Assembly (NCBI GenBank): GCA_946807835.1
Contig: OX327702.1
Span: 15,066,001-15,130,000, forward strand
From: Ailanthus altissimus
Taxonomy: Eukaryota; Streptophyta; Magnoliopsida; Sapindales; Simaroubaceae
Direction: 5' to 3'
Length of the DNA stretch: 64,000 nucleotides
Shown: one piece after another, positions 12,461-24,944 of the stretch
How positions within the stretch are numbered: position 1 is the stretch's first letter
How the letters are laid out: each line of letters opens with the position of its first letter
Notes under the pieces: model-generated
What the model saw: the letters and a program-made list of their open reading frames with translations, nothing else
Databases searched by the model: none
Told to the model about the DNA's origin: nothing
Position numbers and translations under genes: made by a program

Positions 12461-14367
12461 TGTTAACATGTTTTAGGGTGCATGTATATGATTGTGTACA
12501 TATTACAAAAATTTAAATGCATGTCCAACATATATTATGCAACAGAATAAAACAATATAATCAACATATATACATTATAACTGAATCAAAAACATAACTA
12601 CAATCGAATACATACCCTTGTAGACGATTTGGTGAAGATTGTTGAACTTTAAAGCTTATTGAGCTCACAATGAAGTCATCTCTTAAACAATTCTAGACTC
12701 CAACATTTAGTGGGATTAAAATAGTTAGAATGGTAGCCTTTGATCAGTATTTTGTGTAGGAATCAAACTTAGTTCAACCCTTTAACTAGTTCATACATTA
12801 ATTGCTTAAAGATTTATTTTAGTGACCAAAATGAAACTTTCTCAAAGTTGCCATTTTCTCTCAAATATAATGCATGAATTTTTCATTCAAAAAATGAATT
12901 CATAAACAAATGAACTCTTTCATTTATTTTTAAATGGCATAAGACATTTATGTTGCCACATATCACACATGTAACTATGTGATGCCATGTAGGCTTATGC
13001 AAGAGTGACAAATGTCTTTAATCAATGCAAACATTTTGCATAGTTGATATTTGTCACATATATATCCATGCATGCTACCATTTGTCACACAAATGACCAT
13101 GCATAAATTCTATGTGTGTATTTGCACTTTTTCATGCAAGGGGGACCTATTTGTAATATTTACAAACTAGGTTCCCATTTTCTAAATAGGTCCTAAAAGT
13201 ATTCTGCTTTCCAAAACCTTCCTGGATTGATCTGGATGATCCGTCTCTTTACCATTGTGCTCAACGAGTATACTTTATACTGTGAGACTCTCTAAGTTTA
13301 CCTCCGTTTATCTTACGAAACACTTTCACAAGTCCATGAACAATACCCCACACATATGTTACGGATATTATAGAACGGAGCATTGAACCATACAAGTTAA
13401 GGTCAACTATATCCATATAATTCTTCTATCATTTATATCCTAGAGAAGTAGAGATATAGATTATGATCGTTAAATCTATATATGCTTATTCGTGAACTTG
13501 TCTCAAGATACGTATTTTTGTAAATAATATCTGCAAACTCTTTTGCGATATTGTTTAACCCTAATGGAAAAATCTTTTTCAGAGTTTATACTTATGGCTA
13601 TAAGACTTTTTAAAATACATTCATAAAGCATTTGGATATACAACTTATCCATATAAGCTGACGGATCCCATATCTAAGCACACAGGACTCCATGAGCATC
13701 GGACCATACTCAACGACATGTAGCGGTCAAACAATAAAAGGTCTCTAACATCCGTGGAACCAAAGTATGATGGATCACTCACAAGCTTACCGTGTCACTC
13801 AGGTCAAAGGATCACGAATACTACTCAACTCAATGAGACCTTCTATTGATGGCTTCATGCAATGTCTATTGGATGTCCTTGTGAGTCTGTTTAGTATCTA
13901 GTTCTTACTAAATACTTACATACCTATGCGGACTTCCACTAAGCCTATGGTTTGCTGAGACTGTCTGAACAATCCAGATATAGACATACATTGATCCGAA
14001 AGGAATACCGATCGACTCGTGTCAGTAACCATAGATCAGGAACAATATTTTTGAGAATATATTGGGCAAAGATATTTTTTAGCACTATTTGTAAACTCTT
14101 TGCAACTATGTCATTACTATAATATTCTCGGGTCTTTATCCCTCAGATAAGGTTCTAACCTTTTAGTATTACTAACTCTTAACGTTGACCTTAACTCTTT
14201 CAGATCAAATCTAAACGTTTTTAGATCTACAATGTTCGAAAAGTTATAAGCTTTTTACCATATAAATAATAATAATTGATGAATAAAAGAAATGTTTATT
14301 GTATAAATATTAACTGAATAAACATTCATACAATAATTTGAGTGGCACGTAAGCACTATTCCCAACA
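12461..14367 (-). repeat. solo copia-type LTR (family C), copy 1
   Basis: The block is homologous along its length to 48689-50478, and in part to 62674-64000. On the minus strand it begins TGTTGGGAATAGTGCTTACG, typical of a long copia LTR, and ends AACA. No internal domain adjoins it, so it looks like a solo LTR left by LTR-LTR recombination. The flanking 5-mers GGTTG and GGTCA agree only in part. Confidence 0.75.
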
Positions 14368-15961
14368 GGTCAATTTAGAAATACATCCATGAATCCTATC
14401 TTATTGAAGTTAACCTTGATATTGATTCAAACAAACACCCTTCATAGGAAAAACGAAAACAAAGCTGTTATAAGGCACTGCTTAAATATCATATTATTAA
14501 ACTAACAATGTAGACCGTGAGTCAAATTGTCATTTTACTCTCTCCCAATTACTATTTTATATTGTAGGGTTTTGTTTTATTAAATATTTCATATTTTATA
14601 TTCCTAGTGAAATCTATTGCTGCTAATCAATTATTGATCACTAAATTTATTCTAAGTGTTTCTAGAATCTAATCTTATTAACACTTAAAAAAATAGCTAA
14701 ATTTTTACATTAAAAATTTAATTCATTTGAGTAACTAAGACTTATAATTTTAATAAACTATTTATTATACTATGCTTAGTCTAATGTGAGTTACCGGATT
14801 CAACTGATTAAATCTAATTCACATTATTTTTAACAATTATAAAATTAATAAATTTTAATCTAATTTAAAAAAATCCTTATTAGATAAATTAAAATTATTT
14901 TAATTAATCTAATAACTACTTAGTATATTATGTGTCAATTTTATTAAATCTAAACTAAAGCTATTTAAGTAAAGAAATAAAATAACATCACATGTATGCA
15001 TTGAATAGGTACATCTTAGATCTAAATGGCATATTATAATACATGGACATATTTTATAATATAAATCATTACATGAAATAAAATATAAAATATTAGTGTT
15101 GACCGAGTCTTTTGAATTTCTAGAAAAATAAAATAAAAACAAAAAATTAAAAGATGATTTTAAATTTCTTGTAGTTTCTTCTCCTTGAGTAGTCTATGAT
15201 CTTCTAATAAAATACAATTATATCTCATATAATTATATTTATTATATCTCTAAAAATAATAGTTATATTTTATATAATAGTAATTATTTTTTTAAGCTGC
15301 TGGGTTTTTTGTTTCAGCCACTGTTTAAAACAGTGGTTGTTAAAAGATTGTTGGGGTAGGCTCAAAAGCCTGGATCGGCCACTACTCTAAGCAGTTGCTA
15401 TTTAGGCAAACAGGGGGCCAAGCCTAGGGTTGGCCTTGCTTTTTCAGCAGACTTGGCCCATAGGTCACGCCTGCAGGCGTCGGCCAAGCCTAACAATGCC
15501 TAGCCCATTAAGGGAAGCTTGCCATTTTAGCAGGCCTTTGCTGGTAACATAAGTGGCTCCTATGGAGGGAGCCACCTTTTGTCTTTTCTTGTAAAAGACC
15601 CAGCAATTGTTCATGCCAAGCCTAAAGCCACTCTTTTGTCTTTTGTTGTTTGAAAGCAAATGAAACTTTTCTTGAATTATGTTGAGTTCTTCATTTTTGC
15701 TTTACAGCTTCCAATTCTTTTTTTTTACAATAAAAAAAATTAATACAAAAATCCTATGTCTTTTATGGCATATAAAAATTTATCTAATCAATTCTAAATT
15801 TAAAAGATCATATAATTAACAACCAACACTATTAATCCATATAATAATTTACAACTAGATATCTCATGAATAAAAATATAAAAGCCATTAATATGTGCCT
15901 ACCCATCAAAAATATAAAAGATAAAATTTACATTGGTTAAATTAAAATAGACATTAGTCTA

Positions 15962-15973
15962 GCTTCAATACCA
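15962..15973 (-). other. primer binding site, copia element 2
   Basis: The minus strand reads TGGTATTGAAGC two bases inside the LTR end. It is a diverged version of the initiator tRNA-Met site TGGTATCAGAGC. Confidence 0.6.
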
Positions 15974-15975
15974 AT

Positions 15976-18014
15976 TGTCAAATCGATTTAAAATTTTTTT
16001 ATGTTTATTTTAATTTAGTAACAAGATGATATAAGAAAACATACCTCAATTGTGAATTTTACACAGATGTTTCTATTAACACCATCAAATCTTCCACGCT
16101 ATATCTCCCACTAATTGACTACTCATGTGGGCGAGTTGATAAATTGTAAAAGATCTAAATTTTGTGCTTTTAATCTTTTCTCTCTAGAAAAAATTTAGCT
16201 TAAAATAAATACTAATGAAGAATACGTAAAAGTGATTCTAATAACCTTTTTTTATAGTACAACAGTCCTTATTTTATCTAAATTCCTAATCCTATCAGGA
16301 TTAGGATAAAATAATATCTTTATATTATTTAATTTAGATAATTAAAGGATAATATAAATAATTAAATAATTTATTTTTAATTTAAATAATTTAGATTATT
16401 TATAATTATTTAATTATTTAATTTAATTAAATAATCTAATTATTTATTTAATTTCATAACTATTATAAATTAGGCCAATAATTGATTGAGGCCAACTAGT
16501 TTAATCAAATTAAATATGAGCCAATAAGATTAATTAATTATTTCTAATAAGTTTAATCAAATTAAACTTGGGCCAATTAATATTTTAGATCCAACAATTA
16601 ATCAAACAGTCAATTGAAGTGTTTATGAAGTCAGCATGGAGACCTGATAGACCTACAAATGAATTATAAAATAGGAATTTGTCTTCGTCCATTTAATAAT
16701 CATTTCATATAGATCAATCTTTCACAAGTGCTCATAATTAGAGTTAGGTCAAGTGTTCATTACCCTCTCTAATTACATCTTTGTCCTTGCTCTACATTGA
16801 TCATTTTTTTAATATTTAATTTGTGAAATTTATAAATTTATTATTTTCTTTAACTCTTAAAGAAAACTGAACGCTTATTATGTTCAAGATCAGAATCAAT
16901 TATCAAGGAAACAACTTATCTAACTTCTTATTAGAAAGAGTGGATTCCATGTTTGTGAGAAATGTTCCCAGCCATCCATTTTGTTATATTTATAAAATAC
17001 TTAAGAATTGACTTAAAATCTTTTATAGTCTTTTCCTTGTAAATTGATAAATATAACTCAATGAATAGAAGTTCACTAATAACTCAGAATTAAGATTAAT
17101 TCATATATGTTTATATTATGATAAAATAAATTCTCTTTATTAACAGAGATTAACAGAGAATTAATTTTATCATAATTCAGTGTTATATAATCAACATTAT
17201 ATAAAGCGTCTCCATTTTCTTTGTCACCATATAGAATTAGGGGTGGGCATTATTCCCGAACCCGATCCGTTCCAAAATTTCGGGTCGGGACGGGAACGGG
17301 AATGGGTTTGGGACTCATTCAAGACAGAAAATTCTGCCCCGAACGGGACGGGTCAAGTTCGGAAATTTTCCGAACCCTAACAGAAATTCCTGACCCGTCC
17401 CGAACACGACCCATCCTGTCCCGAATCGTCCTGAACTAGTCCCGAACCCGAACCGTCCAAATTGTCCCGAATAAGCCCGAGCCCATCCCGAACCGTTCTG
17501 AACCTAACCCGAACTGTCCCGACTCGTCCCGAACCCGAATCAAAACTATGTCTTTTCAAAATAATATTTTTTCAAAAAAAAAATTGGGATTTCCTGACCC
17601 GACCCAAAATGTGTTCCGATCGGGACACATTCTGGCATCCTGATCGGGTTTGGGTAGAGGTCGGAAATTTTCGAACCCGACCCAACCCTGAAATTGCCCA
17701 CCCTATATAGAATGATCTAGATAATACCATTGTACACAATATACAAATAGACTGCACTTATAGTCTATAAAAATGAAGTTTCCGTCTTCATCCAAACTAA
17801 AGACAAGTGTAGATTATTACACTTAAACTTTATCTTCTTGTATATAACTATTATATACTAAGTTTAAGGTTGTATACAATAATCAAAGAATTTTATGATA
17901 TTTGAATAAAAACAATCATAATTACAAATATAATATTGAATGAATAACTTCTATTAATTATATTCAACAACATCTAAATACAAATAATTATACTTTTAAA
18001 GTACACTTTCAATA
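15976..18014 (-). repeat. 5' LTR of copia element 2
   Basis: The + strand starts TGTCAAATCG next to the PBS. The right end (TTTCAATA) aligns with the TTCTAACA end of the other LTR. An hAT element (17238-17705) was inserted later. Synaptotagmin coding sequence resumes two bases after its end. Confidence 0.85.
17238..17705. mobile_element. non-autonomous hAT element with GC-rich repeats
   Basis: The ends are inverted: TAGGGGTGGGCA at the left and TGCCCACCCTA at the right. The 8-bp sequence TATAGAAT occurs on both sides (17230-17237 and 17706-17713), the target size of hAT transposons. The 468-bp body is made of degenerate repeats around CCCGAACCCG on one side and GGGTCGGGACGGG on the other, so it can fold back on itself. 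There is no transposase; the overlapping short ORFs on both strands are low-complexity artefacts. The other LTR has the empty site. Confidence 0.88.
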
Positions 18015-18015
18015 A

Positions 18016-18623
18016 AAACATCATACAAATCCTTACGCTTCAGTTATATTTTGAGTTGAAAAGAAGAAAACCAAGGTGCCTATTTTGTTTGTTTTATGAA
18101 ATCTGTATATATGAGAGATTAGGGGTGTTTCACGATCCCTAGTAAATTTTTGAATCACTTAGCTAACATAAAAGTGCAAGAACAATATGTTTATCTCAAA
18201 TTTTAATGCACTTTTGTTCCAAATAATCAAGAAATGGATCTATGTTGGAACGAAGAATTCCGGTTTATACTTGAAGAGCAAGCGAAGAGGGTTAAGACTC
18301 TGACCAAAGCCAAACGAAGAAATGGCTCCTTTGAAGGAGAAGATCCATATTGAAGTCAAGAGCAAGCAAAGAGGGTTAAGACTCTAACCAAAGGTGGGTG
18401 TAAGCTCATTTTGTTTGTTTCCAGTTTCCAGGTTTAGGCTGTAGTTTTGTATTCAAAATGAAATTGCATTCTGTGAATTTTCTGATTTATTTAGGAGTTG
18501 CTGGGATATATGGATATAAATCTGCACAACATAGTCCACAATGGATGCATGAAGCAGAAGTACCATTACATTAATTCAAAAAATGGAGTTGTTCGAGTGG
18601 AAATGAGGTGGAAAGTGATTTGA
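18016..18623 (+). pseudogene. synaptotagmin C2B exons and C-terminus
   Basis: Directly after the LTR the frame reads KHHTNPYASVIF, a TGA at 18052-18054, then VEKKKTK. At 18237-18272 another block reads DLCWNEEFRFIL. At 18325-18393 a block reads APLKEKIHIEVKSKQRGLRL followed by a TAA. The last exon, 18495-18623, reads ELLGYMDINL, KQKYHYINSKNG and VRVEMRW and then stops. These are the C2B domain and C-terminus of a plant SYT2/SYT3-like protein. A 36-bp segment is duplicated (18274-18309 and 18358-18393), displacing the normal coding sequence. Confidence 0.85.
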
Positions 18624-19650
18624 AAAGCATTAAGCCACGAGCATCATAGTACTATGCTGTAAATCACTCAATTTTGGGCATGGCTATGATCATGTTAGCC
18701 ATGGGGATGCACGTTTTCTGATTAAAATAGGTATATCTATATCTTCTGGATCACCCTACAGAAATACTGATACACAGACAACAATGAGGTCTAGTGTGAA
18801 GACACACATGGCCTCAAATTTTTTTCTTTTAGGAAGACACCACATTGATGTCAAACTCTATTGTAACATTCAATTACATAATGTAGCTTTGTTATGGTGT
18901 TACTTTGCTTCAAAGGCAAGTTTATTTTCTATTAAATATTTGTAGAGCGAATATTCCGCAGACTAAGTTGCCAACACACTTCGCTCAGCCTGATTCTGTC
19001 TACTCTGCGTTTATGAATATTTTGGATCTGTGAAATAGAATTTAGGAAAAAAGAGTAAGGACACATTTGATTTGCAATGAAGTATTTTCAAGATGTATCT
19101 ACACAAATAATCCCAATTGTCCATTTGAAATACGGATGTTAGTAGATCAGATTTGAATGAATATTTATAAATATGTATTCACACCCACTTTAAAAATAAA
19201 GTACTAAATTTTATTATCAACTCACTCTAATAAATATGCAATTCTTACTAAATCTGCAAGACGTTATTCTTGGTTGCAAAATTAATGTGATAAAAATAAA
19301 ACATTAATTTCAAATAAATTCATAAAATATAACTATATTCTTGAGTAAGAACAAATTAATATGTACAGATCTTTGTCAAATTTACAAATAAAGTACTTAT
19401 TCCTTTGTAACTTATACTTCTAATTACATTTGCCTCAAATTTTTCTTTAGCTGTAAAAACATTACTAGTTTAATCAATTTAATAATTAAAAATGCGAAGC
19501 AATTGCTACAAGGAATCAGATAAAATGAATTAGATGCCAAATGACTGCAAGAGAAAAACAAATAAGCTTAGATATTTTTAATTGTGTCTAATAAAGACAA
19601 AATTTTACTATATAAAAGAATTTCAATTACCGCAAAAATATAAATGTGCG
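18624..19650. other. 3' flank of synaptotagmin pseudogene
   Basis: No gene recognised. It is probably old 3' UTR and intergenic DNA, AT-rich towards the right end. Confidence 0.4.
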
Positions 19651-19659
19651 CCTTTTTTT

Positions 19660-20709
19660 TCTCTTTTGTGATTTTGACCCAAAGGCCTATTTTTCCTAAG
19701 GGCTCAACTCCACTCTTAAGCTCGATTCAAATATCTCGAGGTCCTTGACAATCATGATCATGCCCATTATGCAGGACATCTTAAGAAACTACGACCTATT
19801 ACTATTGAAAGACTTTAGGATTGTACGATATGATCTTCAAACATTATCATAGCTTTAACTTTAGAGGTCCTCGACACTAGACAAGGTAAACTCAATAACC
19901 AACATTGAAACATTGACCGAGCAGATCACTTGAGCATTTCTAACATGGCCTACCATTTTTTTCCCCCTAAACGGACAAAAAGACACTCATTTGCTACTAA
20001 TCAAGAACTAGTCTTAAGTCAACCATTCTTAAGACTTGGAGTACTTTTAATCTCGAGATTCTCGAAATCACAGAATTCTTAAAGTAAATCTCTCTATAAT
20101 CTTGAAGCATAATCAGAATAGAAAAGGGATAGTTTGTTCTAGTCTTTCAAGGATTCAACCATCAAGATCTAATAAACACCTATAAAGAAAAGATTGAACA
20201 ACAAAGATGAGGACTTTTTTTTCCCTTTTCTCTAGATCATTTCTTCTCCCCACTAGGGCACTCTTTCCTCCTTTTGAATCTCTTTCAAGCAGGCTATATT
20301 TTGAAAGAATTCTTGCGTGTTTTCCAGTAGGCTCTTACAACCTTTAAAATCACCATGGTCATAGAACAAATTACTTTATAAATTATTTATAAAGGCTATA
20401 CCTTCTTGTATTGTTGTTTCAAGAATTGTTGTTCAATACTACATCAAACATAAGTTAAGACTTGGTGAAGTAGATGTAGGCTCCTATAGAGATGAACCAC
20501 TATAACTATTCTTTTTCATGTATGTTTATGTGTATGATTTTTATTATTGATTGAATACAAAGTTCTAAATGATCCATTACATATCATAAACCCACTAAAC
20601 ATTAATAAATGGCCATCTTGACTAAGGCCTAATAACAAGCTTAAATATTATTTTTATGAATATAAATCTAATCAATTGACCCAGGATTGCCTAAAATCCA
20701 AGGTCAACA
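19660..20709 (+). repeat. possible old gypsy LTR remnant
   Basis: The block ends CCAAGGTCAACA at 20709. It contains CCTATAAAG near 20180 and a stretch around 20470-20510 (GTAGGCTCCTATAGAGATGA, then ACCACTATAA) that resembles the 3' part of Tat/Athila-type gypsy LTRs. No left boundary or partner was found. Weak call. Confidence 0.3.
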
Positions 20710-20863
20710 CTTTTTTTAGATAAAAAATAGCAATATTCTCAATTGATTTGCTGAAAGGAAACATATTGTCATAGAAATTTAAAGAAAGAAAGTAAAAAGA
20801 CAACATTTACTTCTATTAGCACATTAAAAAATTAAAATAAAATAAAATAAAAATCTTAGATAT

Positions 20864-21358
20864 TGTTCGTGGAAATAAATTTTGGGTCCGTGTATATTAT
20901 GTGTCCAGCTAGACAGAGATCGCCCCAATCGATATTGAGGATTTTACCAGCAAGCAAGGTTATTGCTAAACCTGGGCTGAAATATAATAGGTCTATCGTG
21001 GAGCTTGGGTTCTTCTCAAAAAAGAACTCGCGAAACTCAGCAACAGGGTTGTAGGATTTTTCAACAAGCATAGATGTGGAGTCCTAGGTTGAATGAATAA
21101 AACAAGAAAATAATAAAAAGCTAAGAAGCTTGTGCAAATTATTTGTATTGTATAGTTGATAATTATTTACAATGAGAAATCAAGCCTATTAATAGGCTAT
21201 AGAATCCTACACAAAACCTAGTTTTACAAGGAAAGAAATTCTAATATAATACTACTACCTTTTAGTATAACTTCCTAAATAAGCTATAAACACATAATTG
21301 GATTTAAAATCCCAAAAATAGAAAAGCCTACTTGGCACTTTATGGGCTGACATCAATA
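20864..21358 (-). repeat. 3' LTR of the Tat-type element
   Basis: The segment matches 52418-52828 except for extra sequence of about 80 bp around 20965-21050, which is absent from the other LTR. It starts TGTTCGTGG on the + strand and ends ATCAATA, where the partner has GTCAACA. A TATA-like TATTAATAG lies in minus orientation near 21188-21200. Confidence 0.85.
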
Positions 21359-21372
21359 ATGGCCCCTAGAAG
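21359..21372 (-). other. polypurine tract, Tat-type element
   Basis: The minus strand reads CTTCTAGGGGCCAT next to the 3' LTR, like the GGGGGCCATTG type of plant Tat elements. Confidence 0.65.
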
Positions 21373-22292
21373 CCAGTCAAAAGGATAATTTTGTCAAGGC
21401 TTATAACACTTAGTCGGTCTAGGTTGCCTGTGACTAACTTGGAATATCACAATCATCCTTGATTGGCCGTAAAATCCTTGTCCTCATACTTTTTACTTTA
21501 ATCAACCCGCTGAAATTTTTCTGATCACTATATCCTTCAAACAGGTTGGCCTGGCAGACATAATCTGTCTGAATTGCCCTAGAACCCTATTTGATGTTTA
21601 TTTTCATAGAATCATTCTATAATTTCACCTTAAGTTACCTAAAGTATACTTTCAATACACTCGATCAGCCAGTCTATCCTTGATCATTGTTTTAAGCCTT
21701 CAACTCCTTAGCCTATTATGGCCTGATCGCCCATCAGATTATAATTTTATGCAAATCAGCCTCGATTATCTTGTCTCCATTGTATCTTTAGACCCTTCTA
21801 GGTAAGAAAATAACAGGAATCCATGAAAAGCCTCATACTTTCATAAAATCGCTTGCGATCATTTCTAGGAGCAAAAATTATATATACTCATTGCTTCAGA
21901 ATATCGCCCTACAGAACATAAACTTTGATATCTCCATTATCTTTTGTTATTGAAAATCGTTCGAAACAAATTTAATATGTCTTTTTATATATATAAATCA
22001 CTCTTGGAAACTTTATGTGCAAAAAATAGACTCATCAGATTTCATGCTTCAAATTCTGAAGAAATCGATCGTTCATCCTTTGCTTTGGTCGATGCTTGTT
22101 GACATGTTCTATACTTGTAAAATTCCTCACCTTTAGGTCTCTTCATCTTCTTTCAACCATTGTCAGTGATGGTTAATTAGTTCTTTCTTTGGCAGCCATT
22201 TTCAGTAAACTATTAATGTCTTATCATTGCCCTTATTAAATACTTAACTGCATAATAAATGAGCGCCTTTTTGTTTTAACCTCCCTAAGTTC

Positions 22293-22299
22293 TATAAAA
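22293..22299 (+). promoter_or_regulatory. candidate TATA box for the antisense PMD gene
   Basis: TATAAAA lies about 220 bp upstream of the PMD start codon, on the PMD strand and opposite to the element's own transcription. A possible 5'-UTR donor (CAAGGTAAAT near 22412) follows. Inference only. Confidence 0.35.
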
Positions 22300-24944
22300 T
22301 GTCTTCAGCCTTCATTTTTACCTTCCACTTTCACTTACATTTTTACTCTCTCAACTCTCCCATGTAATCTTCAACTTGTTCTTCGGCCTTCAACTATTTT
22401 CAACTTATCTTCAAGGTAAATTCAAACTAACATTCTCTTTTGATCGTGATAAACCATGTTTTTACCTTTAAATTCTATTTTATTCACTACTATATTTTTG
22501 TGTGGTTTTTATTACTATGGCATCTAAGTTCACCAGCACTACTTGCGCCAAGAAATCATGCACCACTAAGGTATTAACATACTCAGCCAACCATTTAGGG
22601 TATATCCTAGGTCTTTATAAATCTAGAATCATTATAGAGTACCTAGATTATTTTTTAACTCACCACAAGACCCTCTAAAATTTAGTAAAAAATATGACAT
22701 GTCAACCTGGCCGACCTCTAAGTTGATCAGATCTTGCCTGAAAACCAAAAGTGATTTTAGAGGTTGGTTGAATCATCTTGAACCTCATTTTCGTTTAGTG
22801 TAGAAATCGGCTAGGATTTTCGATCTCCTTTAGCTCACTATGTATCAAATCCCACTTTATAATTATTCAATTTCTGCCACTATTCTTTTCTGGTCAAGGT
22901 CGACCAATTTTTTTTGTTTTAGATTTGGGTATATATCGCCCACACTCTATGACTTAGTAGTTCCTTTTAACTTTCCAGTTCATGAGATTGAAATAAATTC
23001 CAAACTTGAGGTTGATGAGGCCGGCCTCTTTTTTACTAAGGCCGAGTCTAGCTTTGGCAGATTAATGACTTCCTTTAGGAAACAATTGACCAATCCTAGT
23101 AGGACTGAATATGTTGCCTTACTCTTATATTGGCTTAGCAAATACGTCATGTGCCCCCTTCTAAAAAAAAACCAAAGAGTATATTAAGGGTGCTATCTCC
23201 CTAGCTCATAGTAAATCACTAGCCTTAGGTCATTTTTTTCCTCTCCTATCTATATAGAAGTCTCTTTGAATATTTTCCTTCAAAGGACGAGTTGACCTTT
23301 CCAAATGCTGAGGGTCTTTTATGGATTCTCTATTTTTGGATATCAGCTTACTTCCTTTTGTTCTTCAAAGTAACATCTTAGCTTGATGAAAATTAACTTA
23401 GTTGTTACACTCATTGGCTTCTCCAATGGCAGCTCAAGGATTTAAACTTTAAGAATTTCTTTACTTTTTACTATAACACTCATTCTTTAGATGATAGGTC
23501 ATTTTGTCGTCTTAGCCTGACCGTTTTTGGCCCTTAGTGGACCAGATGGTCTTCTAAATGCCAAAATTGTATAGCCAAAGAAGTCTCCCTAAATATAGTA
23601 TGGCATCATTCATGGGTGAGCTGTTTAACTACCCATGATTTTTACCATGGTGTGACCATTGCTGCAAGCCTAAATAATAAATATGGAGCGAAAACTTACC
23701 ATCCCTAATGGGTAAGTGATGCAATATTTCTATATCTTAAAATTAAGTGCAACTATACACTATCGTATGCAAGTAATAAAAGGACTTAATAAGTCAGATG
23801 TCGAACTCACAGGGATAATTTCTATGTTTTAACCAAGTACTAAAATTATGTCTTTCTAATAATTATTCAAAAAAATAAAAATTTAAGAATGACTGTAGAA
23901 AATATAAAAGCAAAAACACAATGGAAAGAGAATTAGGTGATAGCAATATAGAGAAAACCTAGGATTAATACTATCCCTCAATATACTTTCTAATGATTAA
24001 TCTCTAATATTTAACTCCCTTAGTCTTTGTTATTGATCACGACACTAATGTATTCACAAGTCTCTTCTAAGGTCATGCAAGTATACCTTAAATTATCAAA
24101 TACCTATATTCCTATGGTACTTGTAATAAATAAAGATTCATTAAGAATAAGTCTTATTGATCAACATGCCAATTAGGTATATTCCTATCATAAATTGAAA
24201 CTTGCATATGCAACATTGAATGTTACTCTACAATTATACATCAAATTACCAAGGTTTGAATATTATGATTCCTCTTTCGAGTTTATCAATAATATTACAA
24301 ACTCATTCACCACATATTGGCTAGATATATTGAAGCATTAAGAACAAGTAATTTAAATAACAAAGAATAAAGTTCATTAAATATTAAAAAGATATGGCAA
24401 TTAAGCACATATATTGAGTTCAAGTATTAACCCTAGAAAATAAATTTAGTTCATGGCAACAAGAGAACAACAGTAAAAATAGTGATAAATCATAATACAA
24501 TCAATAGCAAACCAATGTAGACGTCGAATTTGTCTTGATTGCGTTGCCTAAGAACTCTTGATACTGATAAACGCCTTGAATCTCTCTTTAAGGTTGCTTT
24601 AATTAAAACCCTATTGCTCTCTAACACTTGTGCTCTATATTCTTGGTGTTCTTGAATTGCTCTAGGGTATTTTTAAAGTCTAGGGACAAGTGAATTTTTT
24701 TATAGGGATTGATATGGCTTGAAAATCTCAATTCTGTAGGACTAGAACTCGCACTACCGCTGGGGCACTGGGTGCTGTCGCTGGGGCATTGCGTGTAATA
24801 TACCTCAACATTGGAGCGGTGGAGTGATTGCACTGGGGCATCAGTCGCGATTTAAACAGGTCGTCTTTTTTTATTTTCTTATTTTGAACACTATTTTAGC
24901 GCTGGGACAAAAACCTTTGTGGTGCTAAGGAGATGGACTCATTG

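Larger units (their letters stand above)
12005..15975 (-). other. untranslated leader of copia element 2
   Basis: The stretch between the 5' LTR and gag is about 2 kb once the solo LTR at 12461-14367 is removed. I see no coding sequence. At 15290-15660 the base composition turns G/C-richer than its surroundings. A 19-bp palindrome lies at 15318-15336 (CCACTGTTT, A, AAACAGTGG). The rest (14400-15290) is AT-rich. Confidence 0.5.
6230..18014 (-). mobile_element. Ty1/copia retrotransposon with long LTRs, inserted in the synaptotagmin gene
   Basis: Two homologous long LTRs (6230-8131 and 15976-18014) flank a minus-strand gag-pol, with a PPT at 8132-8145 and a PBS at 15962-15973. The C2A exon lies left of it and C2B lies right of it, so the element went into that gene. 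Gag-pol is degenerate. The two LTRs have diverged by many substitutions and indels. A SINE, an hAT element and a solo LTR later entered it, so it is old. The target duplication is no longer readable: the left edge is ambiguous by about 15 bp and some linker codons of the host gene are missing. Confidence 0.9.
2935..18623 (+). pseudogene. synaptotagmin (SMP-C2A-C2B) pseudogene, split by a retrotransposon
   Basis: Exon-like blocks in order match a plant synaptotagmin, probably the SYT2/SYT3 type. They are SMP at 2935-3036 and 3174-3248, C2A at 4020-4268 and 6018-6245, and C2B at 18016-18623. Intact family members are about 540 residues long. They anchor in the ER membrane and tether it to the plasma membrane, with lipid transfer through SMP and Ca2+/lipid binding through the C2 domains. 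This copy is dead. It lacks the N-terminal exons in the window and the exon between SMP and C2A. It has a frameshift near 4230, a TGA at 4260-4262 where the family has Trp, a TAG at 6045-6047 and a TGA at 18052-18054. An 11.8-kb copia element lies between C2A and C2B. It could be a decayed duplicate or the decayed only copy; the window cannot tell. Confidence 0.88.

Noticed and set aside
17180..17757. Several overlapping Arg/Gly/Pro-rich ORFs on both strands
   Set aside because: They arise from the GC-rich repeats of the hAT element and have no start context, family match or conserved motif.
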